Source: Gonocerus acuteangulatus
Lineage: Eukaryota; Arthropoda; Insecta; Hemiptera; Coreidae
Assembly (NCBI GenBank): GCA_946811695.1
Contig: OX328128.1
Location: 80,648,061-80,712,060, forward strand
Length of the DNA stretch: 64,000 bases
Reading direction: 5' to 3'
Shown here piece by piece: positions 46,608 through 58,649 of the stretch. The translations under genes were made by a program, and so were the position numbers. The notes below the pieces were generated by a model, which did no database searches, was not told the origin of the DNA, and saw only the letters and a program-made list of their open reading frames with translations. Position 1 is the first letter of the stretch, and each line of letters starts with the position of its first letter.

Positions 46608-47627
46608 ATGTCTGTGCTCCAATGGAATATTAATGGTGTCCAGAGACATTTTGCTGACCTGAAGCTTCTGATGCAAGACGAGGCCCGTACCTTCAACGTT
46701 ATCGCATTACAAGAGACACACACCGCTCCAGGTAAGCAAGTCTCCATACACGGGTATAATTCTTATTATAAAGACTATTTGCTGGGAGGTAAGGCTTGTG
46801 GCGGTGTCTGTATTTATGTGAGGGACTGCATCTACAGTGAACCTGTAAGGTTACTGACTACAGTCCAAGCTGTCGCAGTCACAGTTTACATGCCTTTCAA
46901 AGTTACTGTCTGTTGTCTCTATCTTCCACCAAGTGAACCTATTGACATACACACACTCCAAGACATTATCACACAACTCCCTACTCCCTTACACCTGGTA
47001 GGTGATCTGAACTCTGAAAGTACATCATGGGGAGCTAAAGCTACCAATGCAAGGGGGAAAATAATTCAAACTCTTCTTGAAAAAAATGACCTCATCCCAT
47101 TTAACACGCACGAACCGACACATTTATGTCCCCGTACTGGAACTTACACTAACATTGATGTATCTGCCAGCTCTTCATCAATATTTACACGTTTCAATTG
47201 GGAAGTAAATCATGATCAATTCGGAAGTGATCATTTCCCAATAGTACTTACTCCCGATACACCTCCAATCAACTTTACCTCCACTCCGCGGTATGATGTA
47301 AAAAATGCGGATTGGAGCAAGTTTCAAAATTGCTTTTTAGAAAATCTTAAAGATATTAAAACATACGAAAACTTTTTATCAGCAATTAAATTAGCAGCAG
47401 ATGCATCAATGAAAAAGACACAAGGTACATATAAAAACCGACCAGTCCCTTGGTGGAACGATGAATGTAAAACGGCAGTAACTGAAAGAAAAAGGGCACT
47501 CCGATTATTTAATGCAAATCCTAGTCAGGAATTTCTGATAGAATACAAGCGGAAAAAAGCTAAAGCCCAATATATTATAAAACAAAGCAAAAAAAAAATG
47601 CTGGGTCGAATTCTTATCCTCTATTAA
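46608..47627 (+). pseudogene. LINE ORF2, apurinic-type endonuclease part
   Basis: It starts at ATG (MSVLQWNINGVQRHF). Endonuclease signatures: LQWNING, IALQETHT, VGDLNSESTSWGA and FGSDHFPI, so the metal-binding and catalytic residues (N, E, D, N, D, H) are in place. It then enters the linker WWNDECKTAV. A one-base slip in the A-run at about 47588-47597 throws the frame off after KQSKKK. In the next frame the text continues CWVEFLSSINRNTPPKTIW into the RT part, so this was one ORF with 47659-49980. Confidence 0.9.
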
Positions 47628-50262
47628 CAGAAATACTCCTCCAAAAACAATCTGGAATATGATCAATAAAATCAAACACAAAAAGTACAACCCTCCCATT
47701 TCGGCCCTAAAGGAAAACAACCTCTTAATTACTTGCCCTGAAACTATTAGTAATCTCCTAGGCCATCACTTCTCCTATGTGTCAAGTGATGAAAGATTAT
47801 CACCAGATTCGCGTAGACAAAAAAATAATTTAGAAACTATCCCGTTACTACAAACACCAAAATTCATTCACCCTTTAAACGAGCCAATAACAATGCAAGA
47901 ATTGAGACTAGTACTGACCCAAGTAAAAGACACTTCACCTGGGGAGGATGGAATCTGTTATAGGATGCTGAAAAATCTTCCCCCAAGTGGGATGTCGCTA
48001 CTGCTAAAGTTATATAATAATGCTTATGAGACTGGTCTCTACCCATCATCGTGGAACCAAGCAATTATTATACCAATCAAAAAACCGAATAAAGATGCGA
48101 CATCAGCTGATAGTTACAGACCAATAGCTCTGACAAGCTGTACTTTTAAGGTTTTTGAGAGAATATTAAATAAGCGGCTTCTATGGTTCCTTGATAAAAA
48201 TAAGCTTCTATCAGAGTACCAATGTGGCTTCAGACCTAATCACTCGGCTATAGATCACATTGTTACTTTGGAAAAAGAAATTTGGGATTCATTTATCTCT
48301 AAGGAATCTGTATTAGCCGTCTCTTTTGATATCGAAAAGGCTTACGATACAGTTTGGCGCCGAGCTATTCTAACTAAACTAGGCGAATGGAATATTCGAG
48401 GAAATTTTTTCAACTTTGTATTAAATTTTCTTTCGAATAGAACCTTCCGAGTTAAAGTGGGATCAGCTTTTTCTAATGTATTCACTCAGGAAAACGGAGT
48501 GCCCCAAGGCAGTGTAATAAGCACGACGCTATTCAAAATAGCTATGGACACCGTCCGTGAGCATATTGCTGACCCAGTCAAATATTGCCTGTATGTGGAT
48601 GATTTGCTTATCTATATTCGAACTAAAGACCTAGAAACTGCCGCAGAGTCTATCCAAAGGACGATAAATAGGCTACAGAATTGGAGCGCTACTTACGGAC
48701 TACATTTCTCTGCACTAAAGACACAAAGCATAATTTTTACAAAAAAGCGACGTATACCACAAATTACATTGAACTTAAATAATACGCCTATACACTTCAC
48801 AAACTACATAAAATTTTTAGGACTTCTTTTTGTCTCAAAACTTACCTGGGTTCCCCACCTAAAAAATCTCGTTGATAAATGTAAAAAATCTTTACATCTT
48901 TTAATGATATTATGCAACACGAAGTGGGGAGCAGACAGAAGTGTAATGCTGACACTTTATCGGGCATATACCAGGTCTCTTCTGGATTATGGAAGTGTAG
49001 CGTACACATCTGCCAAGCCCAGCAATCTTAAAATCCTAGACTCTATACAAAATAATGGTTTACGCATTGCAACGGGAGCCTTCAGATCCAGCCCCTCTAA
49101 TAGCCTACATGTAGAATGTGGGGAATTACCATTGGAATACAGACGTATGCAGAATTGTTTGAAATATTGCCTTAAAACTAAATATTTAAATAGTAAGTGC
49201 GTCCCGCAATCTATTGACGAAGATCTGTTACGAAAATACCAAATGAAACCATTGAGGCAACGCCCACTGCTGGTAAGATGTATGATTTATGCACAAGACA
49301 CTGACCTACTACAAACACAACTCTTACCCAGACCTCCCGTAACGTTCACACCATGGACTCTAAACAATTTGAAACTAGACCTAGGACTGACTAAATACAA
49401 AAAATCCGGCCCGACATCTACACATTCATACAAACACATATTCAAGTCATATCTTGACAAAAATAAATACACAATGTTTATTTACACGGACGGATCCAAG
49501 ACAGCTGAAGGCACAGGCGCAGCAGCTGTAATGGATATAAATACCTTACAGCTTAAACTACCAAAAAGTACAAGTATTTATTCTGCTGAGCTGCACGCCA
49601 TTCACCTTGCTCTGGGAAATGCACACGACATACAAAAACAAAATATAACACTATTTACGGACTCACTCAGCTCAATACATGGAATACAAAACATGTACAA
49701 CGACAATCCCATCATTATGAACATACTAGAACAGATACACCGGACGAATAAAGAAATCACAATATATTGGCTCCCAGGACATGAGGACATAGGAAAAAGC
49801 AGTCAAGCTGACGTACTGGCTCGGACAGCTACAAGACAAAACCGACAGGACATAGACAAAGTTACATTACAAGACCTGCAAATCGAAGTAAGAAGGTTTA
49901 TTACAGAAAAGTGGCAGAAATCTTGGCACATGACGACAGAAAACAAACTTCGCGAAATAAAACAGACGGTAGGTGAATGACCTTCAAGCAAAAGGGATAA
50001 TAGAAGAGACGAAGTGATATTATGCCGCTTAAGAATTGGCCATTCCCGACTGACACACTCTTATCTCATGACAAGACATGACAGACCGACATGTACACAG
50101 TTTAACACACCGCTGACTATAAAGCACATACTGACTGAATGTTTACAGCGACAAAACTATGACTTACATTACAATATGACTGAATTACTCGGCGATGGAA
50201 GCAAATATATAGATAACATACTGAACTACCTCAACAAGACCAACCTCCTAAACAAATTATAA
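47590..50262 (+). pseudogene. LINE ORF2, reverse transcriptase and RNase H part
   Basis: RT motifs in order: DSYRPIALTSCTFKVFERIL, SFDIEKAYDTVWR, NGVPQGSVISTTLFKIAMD and YCLYVDDLLIYI (active-site YVDD). RNase H motifs: YTDGSK, SAELHAI, FTDSLSSI and ADVLA, with all four acidic residues. A single in-frame TGA at 49978-49980 lies where a Trp (TGG) is expected before PSSKRDNRRDEVILCRLRIG. The frame then stays open to 50262. The C-terminal finger CTQFN...IKHILTEC has Phe where a second Cys is usual. RNase H places it near the I group; the exact clade is not certain. Confidence 0.9.
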
Positions 50263-50714
50263 TTATAATTAAACATGAACAAATTATAACAGGACATACA
50301 CACATATATGTGTATGTATTTTATTTGTCTTAAAATGTTAAAACTATACAGCCGTACTATACTAAAATCTTACATTTGACAATATAAAACTAACAGGAGT
50401 GTGAAACCTCCTTCAACCAACTTAATTGATTATGTGTATAAACTTCATGCATTATTATAATATTGATTTTTCATATATTCAAGTATATTGTAATATTGTA
50501 TTCTCTTATAAATAGATGTGTATATAAATTTCAATTTGTATATTTGGCCAAAAATGTGTAAAATAAGATTGTATTTAATTAGATGTATTTAATTAGTTGT
50601 ATTTAATTAGATGTAATTTTCGTATGTATATTATATATGTAATTTTTGTTCTGAGCGAGTCGCCTTAGTTACGGTCGCTCATAAATAAATAAATAAATAA
50701 AAATAAATCAATTT

Positions 50715-51337
50715 TCATTTGATTGCCTAGGGCAACACTGCTCTAACCAGAATATAGACTAATATCGTATAAATAAGTATATCATAAAAATGTTCTGAGT
50801 TTATCTAATCATAATTTGGACTAATATAATATAATTAAGTGGTCATGTTTCTATTCAGAACTATAATAATTTCAAAACTTTTGTTGAGAGGTAGTTTTTT
50901 CTCTTTAGTAAAGGAAGGTTGCAATGTCGGTTATAGTATTCGGTTGAATAATCTCTCACTCGCTTTTCTGTTAAATGAATATGTTTGTACAGGTATTTGA
51001 TGGAGAGGGTTTTAGTATGTGGAAAAACACTTAACTTTTTTTTTTAAACTGATGAGGTGTGTAAATGTCATTGAAAAGGCAAAGGAGACCAAAGTCGGTG
51101 AAGATTGGGATCAGCAAGATCAAATAAACAGTTTGAATTTCTTTGTGATTTGACAACAGCCTAAGACATAATTCAGAAATTTGATAGATTATACCTAAAG
51201 GAATCAACAGCATAGTAAATTGTACATAGAAACTTCAGATTATGTTAAAAAAATAAAATTCAAACAACTGAAATGAAACAATCAGTTTATCTGGACATGT
51301 CATAAATTTATAAAACTTGTATTGTAAAATGGACCGT
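50715..51337. other. No gene seen
   Basis: AT-rich sequence that includes the old flanking repeat into which the LINE inserted. Confidence 0.45.
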
Positions 51338-52465
51338 GTCCCTTTGGAAAACAATAAGAACAAGGCTAAAAGTATTTTGGAATTGTTTACACTGATGTGG
51401 ACCTTTTTTTAACTAGGAGTCTCAAAGGTGAAAAATATTTTGTTTCATTTATAGATGATTATAGTAAGATTGCCCTCATGTTAATTTCTTCATAATTGTT
51501 CAGTATTGTTTATTGTTATTTAAGTGTTTAGTGATGAATTCCCTTTGTCGCGGTCTCACTGATGTATAAATAAATAAATAGTAAGATTGCTAGGATTTAA
51601 ACTATTAAACCTAAAACAGAAGTTTTTCATTCCTTTGTTCAATAAGTAAATGAGGTTGAAAACTTAGGAAATTGGTATTATGAGGTGTGACATTGGTAAG
51701 GAATATTAAATAGTAAGAATTATGACTACCAAAAAAAAGGGTATCAAAATTAATCCCTGCCCCATGAATTCATGAGTTAAACGGTGTGATTTACTAGAAC
51801 AATTATGAATATATCTCATTGCTTACTGGCAGAAGATATTGTAGAAAAAAATGTTGGCCAGAAATGGTATGTGCAGCAACTTATTTGAAAAATCCCTCTT
51901 TAGCTAACACCATTGACAATAAAATACCCTATGAAATCTGTTTTGGAAAGAAACCAGATGCTTCTAACTTTAATTTATATGGTAGTAAAAATTTTGTTAG
52001 GAAACCAGAACAAATAATAACTTCTAAATGGGATAAAAAGGTGAATATGTGCATTTTAATCGAGTATAGTGAAGTGGGATATAAAGTACTTTTGAATAAT
52101 AAAATCATTGTCGCTAGGCATGTTGATATTATCCAAGAAAACATAAGCTGTATTGGATTGGCTGAGGGCGAATCTGATAAAGTTCAAGCGATTGTGATTT
52201 TTGGGATAGAGAAATAGATAGTTTGAAACAAAATAATGCTTGAGATTTTGTTGAAATAAGGAAGTTGAAGATATCAAATGGGTCTAAATGTTGAACAGAT
52301 GGATGTAGAGACTATATTCTTAAATGATCATTTAGAAGGAAAATCCACCACTGGTTTTCTTATTAGGTTATTTGGTAATGTATTATACTGGAAATCGAGA
52401 AAGAAAAAAGATGGTACAGAAGAGTCTCCATATGCAGAATATGTAGCTTTAAGTGAAGTTTAAAG
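51338..52465 (+). pseudogene. Ty1/Copia polyprotein remnant (integrase, then RT start fused to RNase H end)
   Basis: The integrase core start GEKYFVSFIDDYSKIA is at about 51429. TATYLKNPSLANTIDNKIPY, EICFGKKPDAS and YKVLLNNKIIVARHVDII at 51819-52217 are the Copia integrase/linker. The frame at 52278 has QMDVETIFLNDHLEG, the opening RT motif, directly joined to KSTTGFLIRLFGNVLYWKSR and EYVALSEV, the end of Copia RNase H. The RT core is therefore deleted. Stops and shifts are frequent, and a 104-bp element is nested in the integrase. Confidence 0.8.
51474..51577 (+). repeat. Tiny LINE 3'-tail insertion with 13-bp target duplication
   Basis: ATAGTAAGATTGC at 51461-51473 is repeated at 51578-51590. 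The insert ends in a stem (AGTGA...TCACT) plus ATAAATAAAT. Removing it restores the Copia integrase order (DDYSK followed by ...TEVFHSFVQ). Confidence 0.88.
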
Positions 52466-53067
52466 TTCCAAAAAGATAGAACATTTTGTTTTAAACATAA
52501 AGATTTTTTTAAACATTAAAAACTCCTTTGTGAACAATGTCATTTTGTAAAGGACTTAAATTTATGAACTCGAAATTAATTCTCTCACATACATATGCAA
52601 ATATTATTAAAATATTATATTAAATGTTGTAATATTTCACTTATTGTTTTATTCGCATATAGATAGATGTACATAATAAATTATATAAATGTTTATAATC
52701 ATACAAATGAATGTAAATAAATGAATTAATTTTCACCACATTTTGAAACATTATTTTATTATTATAAGAGCTGTATGGCTTAGCAACCCTATTAATTTGG
52801 GCAGCCTCACTTTAATTTTTTTTTTAATAAAGTTATTCTTCTTATAATATTTCTTTTGCATGCTATTTTTTTGCAGATAAATTAATGTATTAAAATATTA
52901 TTTTTATAAGAAGAGGAAGTCACGTGAATTGTGGTGTTCTAATAAATGAATAAGTAATTAAATTTTCCATGCAATTTTTTATTAATTTAATATCCATAAT
53001 AATTTAATCATTATATTCTGCCATATGCTTCCTTTTGTCTGGGATAGTTATATCCTCTGACTGTCAC
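52466..53067. other. No gene seen
   Basis: AT-rich DNA without recognisable features. Confidence 0.5.
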
Positions 53068-53809
53068 CATTTAGTCGGATAGCTGGTAACCATTTAGTCG
53101 GATAGCTGGCATGAAGTGTTTTATGCACCTTGGAATTTTGGTGTATTGCATGTCGTGGATAGGTAAGGCATATATGTGTATCCTGGACATACCTTGGAAC
53201 ACCAGGTACTGCACATAGGGGAAAGGTGTTAAAAAAATATGTCACTAAAATGGTATTTTATTCAGAAGCCAACAATCTTTAATGTATAATTAAGGCAAGT
53301 TGCTTTATTTCTAGAACAGCCACAACTGTCCTGTCCAGATGATTGGTGCTCTCTCACTCTTACGGTTACACGCACTGCATTGCAGTCTATCATCGGCTGA
53401 ATTTATTTTCATGTCTGCTGATTACTAAACCTCACAAAAAGTGTCTGCCCTTTTGTAATTATTTTCAATTATGGTGTTTAAATAGCAGTGTGAAGAAGAG
53501 ACTTCATTTAATATTACAAAAAACCCACTTCAGTTTTGTTTTTATATGTATCCCACTTAAAAGTGTCTACCTTATATATTATTCATTATAGAATTGCCTT
53601 AATTTTACATTAAAGAATTATGGCTTCTGAATATAACACTATTTTTGGCCCATAGTTTGTTACTGATTACCATGCGCAGTACCTGGTGTTTCAAGGTATG
53701 TCCAGCAACCACATACTTAACTTTTTATCTACACTAGAGACCCACTATAGCACAATTTTAAGGCACATAAAACACTTGAAAAGTGTGTTACCAGCTCTTG
53801 GACTAAATG
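53068..53809. mobile_element. Long-TIR foldback element of about 740 bp
   Basis: The left arm at about 53068-53300 and the right arm at about 53590-53809 are imperfect reverse complements. Examples are CTGGACATACCTTGGAACAC against GTGTTTCAAGGTATGTCCAG, and TTCAGAAGCCAACAATCTTT against AAAGAATTATGGCTTCTGAA. Both ends start CATTTAGTC. The left end has a short tandem duplication (ATTTAGTCGGATAGCTGG twice). The middle of about 285 bp has no recognisable coding. It is a non-autonomous TIR element of unknown superfamily. Confidence 0.8.
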
Positions 53810-54194
53810 TTTAAATACGGTTGCAATTCTAGTAAAAATATTGTTGCTCGCCAAGTCAATGTCGTTATTGAAATTCCCAAATACCTTTAATTCATTGTTG
53901 TCCATAACTGCAAGAAAAATATCTTAAATTTGTTTTTATTCTTAGAGGCCCCTATTTCCTATGATAGAAGGACTATCCTTATAGAAGAGCCCATGAACCA
54001 TAAAATTTGAAACAGAAGCTTTAATAGAAAGGACTATTAACAAACTATGTTTTTAAAACTTTCCTTTTGGCATAAATAACATACACCCTGCACGACTTAC
54101 CTACTTTTTCATTCATAAAAAAAACTCAGTTACGGATTATTACATGAACAGGTAAACAATATAACATATTAATATTATATTTGCGCAAGGTTGA

Positions 54195-54240
54195 GGTTTT
54201 AGCTTTAGATGCGAAGCCCTTAAAATAAATAAATATTATA
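54195..54240 (+). repeat. LINE-like 3' tail
   Basis: TTTTAGCTTTAGATGCGAAG followed by CCCTTAAAATAAATAAAT resembles the stem-plus-tail ends of other LINE fragments in the window. Confidence 0.4.
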
Positions 54241-54402
54241 TTTAAAAAAAAAATTAATGAAAATAAAGAATATAGTTTCAGTTGTAGGTTATTACAACTT
54301 ATAACTAATCATAACCTTAATTAAATGCCTCATTTGTATTGCTATTTTTTATGAATATTTATTTATGGACCAAACACAGGGAGTTTGGTTTGGATTTTCT
54401 TT

Positions 54403-54455
54403 AAAACGGTATTGCAATTAAATTATTTGGAATCATTTAATTGTAATACCATTTT
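54403..54455. repeat. Short hairpin, 21-bp arms
   Basis: AAAACGGTATTGCAATTAAA and its near reverse complement lie 11 nt apart with two mismatches. Similar tandem text (AAGTAAGGGTACTTTTTAAA) follows. Confidence 0.75.
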
Positions 54456-54837
54456 AAAAGTAAGGGTACTTTTTAAAATAAGGGTACTTTTTAAAAAATA
54501 AGGATTAATTTATTTTCCACCCCACTTTCTCTTAAAAAAATGGAAAATAAATTTTTCAGCCGAGTTCTCAATTTATTATCTTATATTCTCATAATTTGGA
54601 CAAATATAATATAATCATTAATTTTTTTAAATATATAATATAAAGTAGGCGTACCATGGAAGCTGGGTTACAACTATTTAATATGAAGCATGTGTAGCAT
54701 GGTAAGCCCGGCTACAGATATTTAATATAAAATAGGTGTAGCATTGCACACCGGGTAACAGCTAGTTCAAAATAAAAAGGTCGGCACGCTTCTCTAGTTC
54801 TTTTAGAATATTAGTCAGATTTCTTAGTAGCCGTGTT

Positions 54838-56107
54838 AAGAAGACTCTGTGCTCCCCACAAAGGCTGGCTTGCCTGATGATTACGGGAGCAATGGGTTCC
54901 ACACCGACAGGAGCTATGGAGATTCTACTTGACCTTAAACCAGTAGAGATATATATCGAAGAGATAGCGAGATGCTCAGCGTACAGATTCGCTATTTTAG
55001 GGCACGAACCTTGCCCAACCTTAGGGGCTCACTGTGCGATTATCCGAAGGAACTGGCAGGACCCAATTCTCTGCATGCCATCGGACTTTCAGGACCAGCA
55101 CTCCTTCACCTCAAACTTTATAACTGTGATCAAGCCGAGGGAAGCAGCGCTGGAGCACAAATTAACACCAAGCCGGGTGGATCGGTTTTGTTACACAGAC
55201 GGCTCAAAAACCGAATCTGGCACAGGAGCTGGCGTGTGGATTCAGGGGTCCACACATAATGTTGCCTTGCCTCTGGGGAGGTATGCTACGGTGTTCCAAG
55301 CTGAAGTCACCGCCATCGGCGCTTGCGCAGACCTTATGAATAGCGGCTCTCCATCAGACAGGCGCTTCACTATTTTCTCCGACAGCCAAGCGGCCATAAG
55401 AGCTCTATCCACGAATAGGATCAGGTCAAAGGTGGTACAGCAATGCAAAGACAGCTTAAACTTACTTGGACGACGTAACAAGGTCAGACTGGAGTGGGTC
55501 CCAGGCCACTCTGGTATCCATGGTAATGAAAGAGCTGACGAGTTGGCCAATATTGGTGCAGCGACAATCCCCCTATCACCAGAACCTCAATGTGGGATCG
55601 CACCAGATGTGGCCAGATTAAGTATTAGAAGGTGGGCGGAAGCTGAGCACAGGAGGAAGTGGTGCAGCAGCTCCACCCAGAGACAGGCGAAGCTGTTCCT
55701 TTCCTTTGTGGACAAGAAGAGGACTGAGACTCTCCTTAATCTGTGCAGGTCCAAGGTAAGACTAGTTACAGCTCTTCTTACAGGTCACTGTAGAATGCAC
55801 CGGCACCTCTACTCCATGGGGCTGACCAGGACCTCATGGTGCAGACTATGCTTTGAAGACGACGAGACGCCGTATCACATCATATGCAGATGTCCAGCTC
55901 TTGTAGCAAAGAGATGCCTGTATTTTGGTGAGACTTCATAGATGACCCTAGAAGGCTACCTGAACTGAACCTTCGAACTTTGCTAAGGTTCATCTCGGAT
56001 ACGGCGCTGTTGGTATAACAGGCTGGCTTGTCGGGTGGCACAATAGGCCTTGTTGGCCTCGGTGCAGCTCCCTCTACGTGGGCACCCGTTGTTAATAATA
56101 ATAATAA
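54838..56107 (+). mobile_element. RNase H-bearing LINE 3' end (LOA/R1-like), 13-bp target duplication
   Basis: TAGTAGCCGTGTT occurs at 54825-54837 and at 56108-56120, flanking a 5'-truncated LINE that ends in (TAA)n. It holds the C-terminal RT tail, RNase H and a terminal finger. Confidence 0.92.
54877..55941 (+). pseudogene. LINE ORF2 C-terminal part: RT tail, RNase H and zinc finger
   Basis: The open frame of 354 codons starts inside the protein: ITGAMGSTPTGAMEILLDLK and IEEIARCSAYR are the conserved RT thumb/connection of R1/LOA-like LINEs. RNase H follows with CYTDGSKTESGTGAGVW, FQAEVTAI, FSDSQAAIRAL and WVPGHSGIHGNERADELA, all four acidic residues present. The terminal finger is CRLCFEDDETPYHIICRCPAL. 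The frame ends at GETS-stop. No lesion is visible, but the endonuclease and RT core are absent, so the copy is dead on arrival. Confidence 0.9.
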
Positions 56108-56120
56108 TAGTAGCCGTGTT

Positions 56121-56670
56121 TGAGACTTCTCGGAAGATGATAAATCGCTGCCCAGTCCTTCCTCAGCTCCAGGAAGTAACATTGAAGAGCATTCTAGGAT
56201 TTCGATGAAGACGGTAGGCTTTTCCCGAAGCTTAAACAATATAATTTGCTGAAGCAGCATCGCAGTTTCCAGGGATATATGTTTTCTATCAATAGTACAA
56301 AGGTGTTACGTGGAAAGGTTTCTGCACCAATTAAAGAATCTAATATATATTACTTATAGGAGAAAACATATCTAAAAAAAAAAGTCGAGTGCCCTTTGAA
56401 GGTAGTTAGCTAGTAGCCGTCAGAAGGGACAGGCAGGTATCGGGAGGGTACCCTCGCTCATACGACTGCTGCCGTCTCTATAAGCTTAAAGATAATATAC
56501 GGCTATTTCCTGTGTAATAACTTTCAGTGCTCAAAAATAAAAATTTTGGATCGAAGTTACAACCTTTTAAATATACGACATTTCTCAAAAAATTGCGAAT
56601 TTGCCTTGTATTTGAATATTTAATATGTTTTCTGATGCAAACTCTCAGTGAGTTTGTATATATTTAAACG
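56121..56670. other. No gene seen; old dispersed repeat
   Basis: The part at about 56545-56640 is related to 10655-10760. No coding region is recognised. Confidence 0.5.
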
Positions 56671-57728
56671 TCCGTCACGCAGGAGCTGCATAACTAAGCA
56701 CTTTCCTCAGAATTTGGGTAGTGTAGACTGCTTTCCAGAACAATTTGCTTAAAATATCCAACATAAATAAAATAAAAACATGAATAGTTCTCTTTTAATT
56801 TTGTAATGATTAACTGATAAATTATTAATTTGCTTCCAGAGCTATGTTTACACATGGTACCTACTACACTACGTAATAAATACATAAAACCTCATATTAT
56901 CGTATTTTGATCTAACGCAGGAACAGGATACAGTCACTCTAGTGGTAGAAAGCGCTCCTTGCGGCGGCTTTGGGAACCTACGTCTGGCGGGCTTTTCTAT
57001 TGAAATATATTACAAAGTAAACCCCCCCCCCTTTCTGATTGACCGATTCAGCTCAATTTTACAACACTTCTTTCTCATGAGTTGCCCAGGACGTATACCG
57101 CGTTTCGTTACAATACAGCAGAAATTACGACCGGTATGAGTATATTATTAGTAATTTGGATCCGGAGTAAACCTCCCCCCTTCTAATGAACCGATTTAGT
57201 TTACTTTTACAACACATATTTACCTGTAGATTACCACTACGAATACCGAGTTTCGTCGAAATATACCAAAAATCACGGCTGGTAGTGGCGAATTGGTATT
57301 GTGGGTCCGGAGTAAACCCCCCCTCCTAATGAACCGATTTAGGTTACTTTTGCAACACATATTTACCTGTGGATTACCACTACGAATACCGAGTTTCGTC
57401 GAAATATACCAAAAATCACGGCTGGTAGAGGCGAATTGGTATTGTGGGTCCGGAGTTAACCCCCCCCCCCTCCTAATGAACCGATTTAGTTCATTTTTAT
57501 ATCTCAATTTTCTCTCTTTATTACCACTACAAATACCAAGTTTTGTTGAAGTATAACAAATATTACGGCTGACATGGTCAAATTAGTGTTTTGGGTTCGG
57601 GGTAAAGCCCCCCTTCCGGTGGACCGATTTTGGTGGTTAACGAACTCGTTCAATCGTTTGCTAATTGAATGCTATATACCAAGTTTCGTGACGAAAAAAC
57701 AAAAACTCTGGCCGCTATCGTGTTAACA

Positions 57729-57784
<56 letters not shown>

Positions 57785-57869
57785 AATTTTAACGGGGGTC
57801 ATTTTCGGTGTCTACTAGGTAGGATCGATAAAGATTTGATAGCTACTTTCCTTCGGAGGAAAGTGCTAA
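56671..57869 (+). repeat. Helitron-like repeat (subfamily H2), full-length copy
   Basis: The 5' end is TCCGTCACGCAGGAGCTGC, then the subterminal TAAGCACTTTCCTC. The interior has about four repeated blocks with C-runs and (TA)n at 57727-57780, then CATTTTCGGTGTCTACTAGG. The 3' hairpin CTTTCCT/AGGAAAG is followed by TGCTAA. The 5' subterminal motif is the reverse complement of this subfamily's own 3' end, just as in family H with entirely different bases. Confidence 0.8.
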
Positions 57870-58432
57870 AAGGATGTAGCTGGGCCCCAAATGGACCAAT
57901 CGACATTCTTGACGTCTCAAAAATATTCATTTTTGAACGCTTAAAAGCAGTACACAGGAAATAGTAATTTTTTTTGGTTAGAGACTTGAATAAAAAGATT
58001 AAAGTGTAAATTATCTTAAATTCTGAGTTTTAGGGAGTTAGACTTAAATCAAAAAGAACTGGTGTTTTTATGACCCCGAAATCGGATTCAGCAACCCCTA
58101 AAACATACAGTAAACATGGTCTGCTCTCTGGGTCTCAATTTGTTTTTGTGTTGATGAGTAATTTATATGTTGTAATTCTTGTAGTGAGTTCATTGCAGGA
58201 GATTATGAAACAATTTGTATTCTATTATTTTTCTAATATTTATTTGGCTAGAATTATGGAAATTATTGTTTTTATGTACAGATGAGTACCTTACATTTTA
58301 TTCTTGAATGATTTTCTTGTTTTGAATTGCATTAGGTGATGTCGAATGTGAAATTGGTGTTATGAATTCGAACAAGCATTTTTAATTAACACTCTTTATA
58401 TCGGAGGTTTCTATTGAATACACAAAGCACTA
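57870..58432. other. No gene seen
   Basis: AT-rich. Short open frames without recognisable domains. Confidence 0.5.
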
Positions 58433-58439
58433 TTGGGCG

Positions 58440-58445
<6 letters not shown>

Positions 58446-58496
<51 letters not shown>

Positions 58497-58649
58497 GGCG
58501 CATCGAAAAATCATGGCCATTAGCGCCGACATCCAGGAATTTTCTCAGCGAGCCCTGAGATGAGAAAATATCTGGCGCCGGTGGGGATCGAACGCACCAT
58601 CTCCCGCTTATGAATCTAGCGCGCTAGCCACTAGACCACGGGAGACCCC
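58446..58649 (-). repeat. tRNA-derived SINE (family S1), 13-bp target duplication
   Basis: TTGGGCGAACTTT at 58433-58445 and 58650-58662. A long T-run, body CATTAGCGCCGACATCCAGG, B box as GGGGATCGAACGCAC and A-box region CTAGCCACTAGACC. Confidence 0.93.

Larger units (their letters stand above)
46513..50704 (+). mobile_element. I-like LINE, 5'-truncated, with 10-bp target duplication
   Basis: AAATCAATTT occurs at 46503-46512 and at 50705-50714. The element carries endonuclease, RT, RNase H and a C-terminal finger region, but no ORF1; only about 95 bp precede the endonuclease Met. The 3' end has the stem GAGCGA/TCGCTC at 50653-50680 and an AAATAAAT tail. Confidence 0.85.
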
